Source: Saprospiraceae bacterium
GTDB lineage: Bacteria > Bacteroidota > Bacteroidia > Chitinophagales > Saprospiraceae
Assembly (NCBI GenBank): GCA_019638385.1
Contig: JAHBTW010000004.1
Span: 62,001-126,000 of the forward strand
Reading direction: 5' to 3'
DNA length: 64,000 nt
Both the position numbers and the translations under genes were made by a program. The notes beneath the pieces are model-generated. The model was not told the origin of the DNA. It saw only the letters and a list, made by a program, of their open reading frames with translations, and did no database searches. Below are positions 58,873 through 64,000 of this stretch, in pieces (the first letter of the stretch is position 1; each line of letters begins with the position of its first letter).

Positions 58873-60168
58873 CTACCCCCTCACCCGCCGCAAACGCCAC
58901 AGGAAAAACAACCCGATGCCGAACCAAATCACCAGACCTACAATGGAATGGCGCATGCTGCCGGTGAGGTTGTCCAAATAGCCGAACAGGACGAGGCCCA
59001 GCATGATGGCCACCTTTTCGCACACGTCGTAGAAGCTGAAAAAGCCGGCGTTGTTTTCTGTTTTGGGAATCAGCTTGGCATAGGTGGAGCGCGAGAGCGA
59101 TTGTATGCCGCCCATCACCAAGCCGATGAAAAAAGCGCAGGCAAAAAACTGCCAGGGTGTGCGAATGAAATACGCGCCTACACACACCGCCATCCAGATG
59201 ATTACCGCCGTCATCAGCGCGGGGATGTTGCCGAACCGCTTCGACAGGCCGGCAAACAAATATGCCCCGCCGATGGCCACATATTCCAATATCAGCACCG
59301 TGCCGATGAGCGCCGCCAGCGGCAGCCTGATCTCTTTTTCGCCGAAAGAAGCAGCCATGAACATCACCGTCTGTACGCCCATGATGTAGAAAAAAAAGGC
59401 CGGCAGGAAATTGCGCAGACTGCGCTCGCCCCGGATGCGTCGCCACACTTTGATCAACTCCTGATACCCGTGCAGCAACAGGCGGCCTTCCGGTTTTTTG
59501 GCATAAATGCCTTTGGGCAGGCGCCGGAAGGTGATTTGCGCAAAGCCCAACCACCACAGGCCGGTGGCGACAAAAGCGATGCGCGGCAGCAGGGTGCCGT
59601 CGGTGACGCCGAGCGCTTTTTCGTTGAGGATGAAGGCCAAATTGAGCAGGAGCAGCGTGGTGGCGCCAAGGTAGCCGTAGGCATAGCCGCGCGCACTCAC
59701 CGCGTCTTGCCGCGCCTCATCGGTGATGGCGGGCAGGTAGGCGTTGTAAAAAACGATGCTGCCCGAATACCCGATGGTGGCCAGCATCAGGCAGGCAATG
59801 CCCCAAAGGAGCGCATCAGCGCCGGTGAACAAAAACATGCCCATGCAGGCAGCACTGCCGAGATAGCAAAAGAACCGCATGAAGGAACGCTGATTGCCGG
59901 TGTAATCGGAAATGGAAGACAGCAGCGGAGAGACCAGCGCCACGATGCCGAATGCCGCTCCCAAAGCGATGGAGTACAGCGCCGTGTTTTCCAAATTAAA
60001 TCCCAGAAAAAGCACCCGGTCGGAATCACCGTTGCGGGTCACCGTATTGTAATAAGCAGGGAAAATGGCGGAATTGATGACTAAGGCATAGGAGGAATTG
60101 GCCCAGTCGTACATGGCCCAGGCGTGAATGGTGCGGCGTTCGTTTTTGACAATGGTGACAGCAGACAT
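58873..60168 (-). CDS. MFS transporter, Atg22/UMF1-like
   Basis: The 431-residue protein begins with TIHAWAMYDWANSSYALVIN, the hallmark first helix of UMF1/Atg22-like transporters (the YDWANSS motif). Twelve hydrophobic helices follow, including VSPLLSSISDYTGNQRSFMR with the MFS loop 2-3 motif, and GGIQSLSRSTYAKLIPKTEN, also strongly conserved in the family. The vacuolar homologue exports amino acids; the bacterial substrate is not known. It is a monocistronic gene, transcribed divergently from a methyltransferase with a short spacer. Confidence 0.88.
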   Translation of the reverse strand: MSAVTIVKNERRTIHAWAMYDWANSSYALVINSAIFPAYYNTVTRNGDSDRVLFLGFNLENTALYSIALGAAFGIVALVSPLLSSISDYTGNQRSFMRFFCYLGSAACMGMFLFTGADALLWGIACLMLATIGYSGSIVFYNAYLPAITDEARQDAVSARGYAYGYLGATTLLLLNLAFILNEKALGVTDGTLLPRIAFVATGLWWLGFAQITFRRLPKGIYAKKPEGRLLLHGYQELIKVWRRIRGERSLRNFLPAFFFYIMGVQTVMFMAASFGEKEIRLPLAALIGTVLILEYVAIGGAYLFAGLSKRFGNIPALMTAVIIWMAVCVGAYFIRTPWQFFACAFFIGLVMGGIQSLSRSTYAKLIPKTENNAGFFSFYDVCEKVAIMLGLVLFGYLDNLTGSMRHSIVGLVIWFGIGLFFLWRLRRVRG

Positions 60169-60226
60169 TCCGGTACAGCTTGTGTTGCGGGGGTGAAAGT
60201 ACGGCTACTGCCGATAAAAAATGTCA

Positions 60227-60234
60227 TAACTTTG
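60227..60234 (+). promoter_or_regulatory. -7 box of the second methyltransferase gene
   Basis: TAACTTTG matches TAnnTTTG; the ATG follows at 60254. No TTG at the expected distance was found. Confidence 0.4.
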
Positions 60235-60253
60235 CGCCAAAGGACAACAACCA

Positions 60254-61054
60254 ATGGCCATTCTTCAAACCGCAGAACGGGTTTCGCACCAAAACCCCGC
60301 CGACAATTATGTGTATCAACGCTCCGTACTGGCGTATGTCAAAGCCGCCGATTTGGTATCGGGTACCGTGCTCGAAATCGGAACCGGCAGCGGCTACGGC
60401 ATCGAGTGGATCAGTCCCCGCGTGGACCGTTTGGTCACGGTGGACAAATTTGACAATCCCGCTGTAGCGGAACATATTCGCCTTCACCATCCCAATACGG
60501 AGTTCGTGCAAATGAGCGTGCCGCCCCTGCACAGCCTGCCCGACAACCACTTCGATTTTGTCATCACCTTTCAGGTCATCGAACACATCGAGGACGACCG
60601 CGCCTTTGTGCGCGAAATATACCGCGTACTGAAGCCCGGCGGCCAACTGATCGTCACCACGCCCAACAAAAATATGTCGCTCACCCGCAACCCCTGGCAT
60701 GTGCGTGAATACACCGTGGAGGAATTGGACGCCCTGTTGCGCCTGCATTTTCAGGAGGTGGAAAAAACCGGCGTTTTCGGCAACGACAAAATCATGACTT
60801 ATTACGCCATCAACAAAAAATCGGTGGAGCGCATCACCCGTTTCGACATCCTAAATCTCCAATACCGCCTGCCCCGCCAACTGCTCCAAATCCCCTACGA
60901 CCTCCTCAATGCCCTCAACCGCAAGAAGATACTCAACGAAAACACCTCTTTGGTATCCGATATTCAAATGGACGACTACCGCATGGCGCCCGCCGCCGAG
61001 GGCTGTTTCGACTTGTTTTATGTAGCGAAGAAAGGGAACCCCGGAGGGGGTTGA
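60254..61054 (+). CDS. Class I SAM-dependent methyltransferase; 3' end lies in the repeat module
   Basis: The 266-residue protein has motif I VLEIGTGSGYGIEWIS and an acidic motif II (LVTVDKFDN). FDFVITFQVIEHIEDDRAFV, then EIYRVLKPGGQLIVTTPNKN, mark the UbiE/COQ5-like group. Substrate is unknown. The last codons (AAG AAA GGG AAC CCC GGA GGG GGT TGA) come from the first palindrome of the 61036-61225 module, so the C terminus KKGNPGGG looks replaced or extended by the repeat. Everything up to about residue 257 is ordinary. It is separated from guaB by 280 bases. Confidence 0.85.
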   Translation: MAILQTAERVSHQNPADNYVYQRSVLAYVKAADLVSGTVLEIGTGSGYGIEWISPRVDRLVTVDKFDNPAVAEHIRLHHPNTEFVQMSVPPLHSLPDNHFDFVITFQVIEHIEDDRAFVREIYRVLKPGGQLIVTTPNKNMSLTRNPWHVREYTVEELDALLRLHFQEVEKTGVFGNDKIMTYYAINKKSVERITRFDILNLQYRLPRQLLQIPYDLLNALNRKKILNENTSLVSDIQMDDYRMAPAAEGCFDLFYVAKKGNPGGG

Positions 61055-61225
61055 ATACGAATAGCCCCGATTGAAAATCGGGTTAAATAACGAATCGTAT
61101 GGCAACCCTGGAGGGGTTGAATTTTAAATAAGTATATGACATTCAACCCTTTCAGGGTTGTTTCTCATTTTCCATTCTTACCCCGGATTTCATCCGGGGC
61201 TAATCACTTTGAAGCCTTTCAGGCT
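61036..61225. repeat. Second copy of the palindrome module
   Basis: Palindromes follow the order of the copy at 3558-3746: AACCCCGGAGGGGGTT (61038-61053), CCCCGATTGAAAATCGGG (61065-61082), AACCCTGGAGGGGTT (about 61104-61118), CAACCCTTTCAGGGTTG (61144-61160), CCCCGGATTTCATCCGGGG (61181-61199) and AAGCCTTTCAGGCTT (61212-61226). Spacers such as GAATAGCCCCGATTG and TGACATTCAACCCTTTC are also identical. A GGTCGTGGCTCGCAGCTACC segment follows at 61244-61263, as the related motif does at 3791-3845. The module is thus a dispersed, non-coding repeat. Confidence 0.82.
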
Positions 61226-61299
61226 TCCTCGCAGCGCAGGGAGTGGTCGTGGCTCGCAGCTACCTAAATATATACAAATTCTTTTTTTTCCAAAAACCC

Positions 61300-61331
61300 T
61301 TGTCACTTCCACCGCAGGGTTTCTACCTTTG
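61300..61331 (+). promoter_or_regulatory. Predicted guaB promoter, very close to the start codon
   Basis: TTG at 61300-61302, 21 bases, then TACCTTTG at 61324-61331. The guaB ATG begins at 61335, three bases later, so transcription would start at or near the first codon. Confidence 0.6.
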
Positions 61332-61334
61332 CGC

Positions 61335-62816
61335 ATGGAAAGAATAATTGCACATCCCGAACAAGTCCTCACTGAGGCGCTCACCTACGACGACGTGCTG
61401 CTCGTCCCGGCCTATTCCGAAGTCCTTCCCCGCGAAGTAGATATTTCCAGTTGGCTCACCCGCGAGCTTCGATTGCACACGCCCATCGTATCAGCGGCAA
61501 TGGACACGGTCACGGATTACCGGCTCGCCATCGCCATGGCCCGGCAGGGAGGCATCGGCATCATTCACAAAAATATGACCATCGCGCAGCAGGCCGAACA
61601 GGCGCGCAGCGTAAAACGCGCCGAGAGCGGTATGATCATTGACCCCGTTACCCTCGGCGAAGATGCCAAAGTGGGCGATGCGCTTTCGCTGATGCGGCAG
61701 TTCAAAATCGGCGGTATCCCCATCGTGGACGCCGCCGGCAAACTCACCGGTATTCTCACCAATCGCGATCTCCGCTTCGAAACGCAGTTGGAGCGCCCCG
61801 TTCGCGATATCATGACCGCCGAAAACCTCGTCACCGCGCCCGTAGGCACTACCTTAGAGCAGGCCCGCGAGATTCTGCAACGCTACAAAATCGAAAAACT
61901 CCCCGTGGTGGAGCGCGACCTCACGCTCGTGGGACTGATTACCTACAAAGACATCATGAAGGTGCAGGCGCACCCCAATTCCTGTAAAGACCACCTCGGC
62001 CGATTGGTGGTGGGCGCCGGCGTAGGCGTCACGGCCGACATGATGGAGCGGGTGGAGGCATTGGTGAAAGTGGGCGTGGATGTGGTGTGTGTGGACACGG
62101 CGCATGGCCACTCGCTCGGCGTGTTGAACGCAGTGAAATCCATCAAACAATTGTACCCCAACTTACAGATCATCGGCGGCAATGTGGCTACCGGCGAAGG
62201 CGCGTCGGCGCTTGCGCAGGCCGGCGCCGACGGCGTGAAAGTAGGCGTGGGGCCGGGCAGTATTTGCACCACGCGCATCGTAGCGGGCGTGGGCGTGCCG
62301 CAGTTGTCGGCGGTGATGAGCGCGGCACGGGCGCTCAAGGGCACGGGCATACCCGTGATAGCCGACGGCGGCATACGCTATGCCGGCGACATCGTGAAAG
62401 CGCTCGCCGCCGGAGCGGGTACCATCATGGCCGGCGGCCTGTTTGCCGGGGTGGAGGAAGCGCCCGGCGAAACGATCATTTTTGAAGGCCGCAAATTCAA
62501 AGTATATCGGGGCATGGGTTCCCTCGGCGCGATGGAGCAGGGTTCCAAAGACCGCTATTTCCAGGACGTGGAAGACGATATCAAAAAATTGGTGCCCGAA
62601 GGCATCGAAGGCCGCGTGCCGTACAAAGGCACCGTGGCTGAAGTGATGTTGCAATACACCGGCGGCCTGCGCGCGGGCATGGGCTATTGCGGCGCTAACA
62701 ACATAGAAGAGTTGCAACAGGCCAAATTTGTAAAAATAACCGCCGCCGGCTTCGCCGAAAGCCACCCGCACAACGTCACGATTACGAAGGAAGCGCCGAA
62801 TTACAGTCGGCGGTAG
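61335..62816 (+). CDS. guaB: Inosine-5'-monophosphate dehydrogenase
   Basis: The 493-residue enzyme oxidises IMP to XMP, the committed step of GMP synthesis. The catalytic loop [18 protein letters not shown] contains the active Cys; [20 protein letters not shown] and VDTAHGH, then [10 protein letters not shown] and [15 protein letters not shown], complete the barrel. [17 protein letters not shown] is the flap region. A pair of CBS domains lies at about 100-210 ([40 protein letters not shown]). I start at 61335 ([11 protein letters not shown]); the open frame to 61158 begins inside the repeat region. Homotetramer, cytosolic. Confidence 0.97.
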   Translation: MERIIAHPEQVLTEALTYDDVLLVPAYSEVLPREVDISSWLTRELRLHTPIVSAAMDTVTDYRLAIAMARQGGIGIIHKNMTIAQQAEQARSVKRAESGMIIDPVTLGEDAKVGDALSLMRQFKIGGIPIVDAAGKLTGILTNRDLRFETQLERPVRDIMTAENLVTAPVGTTLEQAREILQRYKIEKLPVVERDLTLVGLITYKDIMKVQAHPNSCKDHLGRLVVGAGVGVTADMMERVEALVKVGVDVVCVDTAHGHSLGVLNAVKSIKQLYPNLQIIGGNVATGEGASALAQAGADGVKVGVGPGSICTTRIVAGVGVPQLSAVMSAARALKGTGIPVIADGGIRYAGDIVKALAAGAGTIMAGGLFAGVEEAPGETIIFEGRKFKVYRGMGSLGAMEQGSKDRYFQDVEDDIKKLVPEGIEGRVPYKGTVAEVMLQYTGGLRAGMGYCGANNIEELQQAKFVKITAAGFAESHPHNVTITKEAPNYSRR

Positions 62817-62862
62817 CGGCGAGCGGGGCGTGAATTCGACGCTCGCTCAGCCCCAAAATCTG

Positions 62863-62870
62863 TATCTTTG
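62863..62870 (+). promoter_or_regulatory. -7 box of the MNT/HEPN pair
   Basis: TATCTTTG fits TAnnTTTG and lies 25 bases before the mntA ATG. No good TTG at the expected distance. Confidence 0.4.
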
Positions 62871-62895
62871 TAAAGTCATTCAAAATCCTTCGGAA

Positions 62896-63198
62896 ATGTA
62901 CAAACCTCTCCAACAAAAATTACCATTTGTAAAAGACATGTTGAAACAGCATGGCGTTGTGGAAGCGTACCTTTTTGGAAGTGCTGCGAAAGGCGGTATG
63001 AAGCGTTCCAGCGACGTGGATTTTTTGGTTTATTTCGACCCAACGCTCAATTATGTCTCGTATGCTGACAACTATTTTGCATTGTTGGACGCCCTCCGAA
63101 ACCTCCTCAATAGAGACGTGGATATTATTGCTGCCGAGACGGTGAAGAATCCTTACTTCGCCCAAAGCATTGAGGAATCCAAAATCAAAATTCTCTGA
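62896..63198 (+). CDS. mntA: MNT-domain nucleotidyltransferase (antitoxin MntA-like)
   Basis: The 100-residue protein is a minimal nucleotidyltransferase. The motif is GS-x10-D-x-D (Gly28-Ser29 ... Asp40, Asp42) in YLFGSAAKGGMKRSSDVDFL. Another acidic residue follows in LNRDVDIIA. MntA antitoxins add AMP to a tyrosine of their HEPN partner and so neutralise it. The next gene, overlapping by one base, is such a HEPN gene. ATG 62896 (MYKPLQQ) is preferred over the earlier ATG at 62830, which lies before the -7 box. It appears intact. Confidence 0.85.
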   Translation: MYKPLQQKLPFVKDMLKQHGVVEAYLFGSAAKGGMKRSSDVDFLVYFDPTLNYVSYADNYFALLDALRNLLNRDVDIIAAETVKNPYFAQSIEESKIKIL

Positions 63199-63543
63199 TG
63201 TCTCTCGAAGAAAAAAACTGCTGACGGACATCCTCACCTCCATCCTCGATATTGACATTCATTTGGGAGGCAAAAGAGATTTTTCCGAATACCTCCAAAA
63301 CAAAACTATGCGCCGGCGGTAGAGCGGGAGCTTGAAATTATTGGAGAAGCAATAGGCAAATTACTCAGAATAAACCCTGCCGTTTCTATCTCTTATGCGA
63401 GGCTCATCGTGGATTTACGCAACAAAGTTATTCATGCTTACGACTCCATCAACAACACCGTCATCTGGAAAATCGTGAATATTGACATTCCGATCCTTGA
63501 AAAAGAGGTGCGGACCTTGTTGAGTGAAGATGACGAACAATAA
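63198..63543 (+). pseudogene. hepT: HEPN-domain toxin (HepT-like) disrupted by two frameshifts
   Basis: From ATG 63198 the frame reads MSLEEKN, then TGC TGA. If one base is added to the A7 run at 63211-63217 it continues as MSLEEKKLLTDILTSILDID, then IHLGGKRDFSEYLQNKTMRR up to about 63313. A second one-base loss near 63311-63319 breaks it again, after which AVERELEIIGEAIGKLLRIN and LRNKVIHAYDSINNTVIWKI follow to TAA 63543. RNKVIHAY is the R-x4-H-x-Y motif of HepT RNase toxins. With both shifts repaired the protein is about 115 residues, normal for the family. Either this toxin is dead or the sequence has errors. Confidence 0.82.
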
Positions 63544-63581
63544 CTTTTCCTGCAAGCCGCATCAAAGAAACGATTACCGCC

Positions 63582-63938
63582 TCACTCCGGCATACTCAGC
63601 AATTTCCACTGTTTGAAAACTAAGATAAGGCTGTCGCTGAGCGGTTCTTTTTTGCTTTTGAAAGGCATAAATTCCTCATCTGTTTCAGGTAGTTGAATCC
63701 GGGTGAGGATGTCGTCAAAGTTGGTCTTTACGGCAGCGTAAGTGTCGAGGAATTTTTTCTTTCCCTGTTCCGGAAAATGGCAAGGCGTACAACGCGCCTG
63801 TATGACGGGCGCAATGTCTTTTGTGTAAGTAATGAGCGGCTCAGGAGCGGGGTTCGTTACCGCTACTTTTTTTGTGCCGGTGCAAAACTGCAATGCCCAG
63901 GCAAACAACAGCATAAACAGTACAAATTGAGTCTTCAT
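63582..63938 (-). CDS. Small exported c-type cytochrome
   Basis: The 118-residue protein has an N-terminal signal (MKTQFVLFMLLFAWALQFCT, possibly a lipoprotein with Cys19). It has one heme c attachment motif CTPCH (Cys50, Cys53, His54) in APVIQARCTPCHFPEQ, preceded by YTKDIAP as in heme-binding cytochromes of this group. EEFMPF contains the likely axial Met. The C-terminal helix is LSDSLILVFKQWKLLSMPE. Probably periplasmic and involved in electron transfer, partner unknown. It is convergent with the HepT remnant. Confidence 0.88.
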   Translation of the reverse strand: MKTQFVLFMLLFAWALQFCTGTKKVAVTNPAPEPLITYTKDIAPVIQARCTPCHFPEQGKKKFLDTYAAVKTNFDDILTRIQLPETDEEFMPFKSKKEPLSDSLILVFKQWKLLSMPE

Positions 63939-64000
63939 GTTTTTGATTTTTAATGGTGACTGAAAATATTATCGGTTGGCAAACTGCACCCACAGGCGCG

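Noticed and set aside
61158..61334. N-terminal extension of guaB
   Set aside because: The added 59 codons run through the palindrome repeat and the promoter; IMP dehydrogenases begin shortly before TYDDVLL.

Overview
The window comes from a chromosome of a Bacteroidota bacterium, most likely of the Saprospiria type. Several independent signs point there: proteins ending in type IX secretion (T9SS) sorting domains of both type A and type B, a PorP/SprF-like protein with a PorE-like partner, an ArgF' N-acyl-ornithine carbamoyltransferase in place of ornithine carbamoyltransferase, an RprX/RprY-like two-component pair, and promoters of the Bacteroidota form (TTG, 17-21 bases, TAnnTTTG). No rRNA, tRNA or CRISPR array was seen.

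Left part (1-14.5 kb). A truncated flavin oxidoreductase and a decayed Na+/H+ antiporter precede a minus-strand arginine cluster, read right to left as argD, ATPase, argF', argB, ATPase, ATPase, argE, argH. The three ATPases are AAA/P-loop proteins with a C-terminal nuclease-like E-x-K region. Each has its own set of repeats or a dyad just upstream. argC and argG are not here. To the right of argD is a small accessory island: an attC-like palindrome, a small helix-hairpin-helix gene, the 3' remnant of an NTF2-like gene, and a truncated IS1-type element.

Middle part (14.5-36.4 kb). Minus-strand genes encode a T9SS type B adhesin, a DEDDh exonuclease, a glycerolipid acyltransferase, the GTPase EngB and a Ca2+/Na+ exchanger. 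Plus-strand genes then follow: the RprXY pair, pyrD behind a hairpin-plus-terminator leader, a C39-peptidase ABC exporter with its HlyD adaptor, rplU, and rpmA carrying an unusual C-terminal HhH extension. After a 40-residue membrane protein come acyl-CoA ligase, a MerR/B12-like regulator and murK-murQ (minus), then cdsA and an APC permease (plus).

Right part (36.4-64 kb). A 12 kb minus-strand unit encodes a PorP/SprF-like protein, a PorE-like TPR/propeller/OmpA protein with seven inserted repeat domains, and a 2303-residue T9SS-exported adhesin. It probably works as a surface adhesin with its anchoring apparatus. Divergent from it is a T9SS type A thioredoxin-fold protein. Housekeeping genes follow: polyprenyl synthase, yicC-gmk-apaG, an ACMSD-like amidohydrolase, lgt, methyltransferases, an Atg22-like MFS transporter and guaB. 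The window closes with an MNT/HEPN toxin-antitoxin pair whose toxin is frameshifted, and a small c-type cytochrome.

Repeats run through the intergenic DNA. A ~190-bp module of consecutive palindromes occurs twice (3.6 kb and 61 kb). A short AGCTCGnAGCT / CGACCACGCC motif recurs next to several stop codons. The most unusual points are the ATPase-interleaved arginine cluster with its repeat sets, the attC-like cassette, the L27-HhH fusion, the expanded PorE-like protein and the decayed toxin beside an intact antitoxin.
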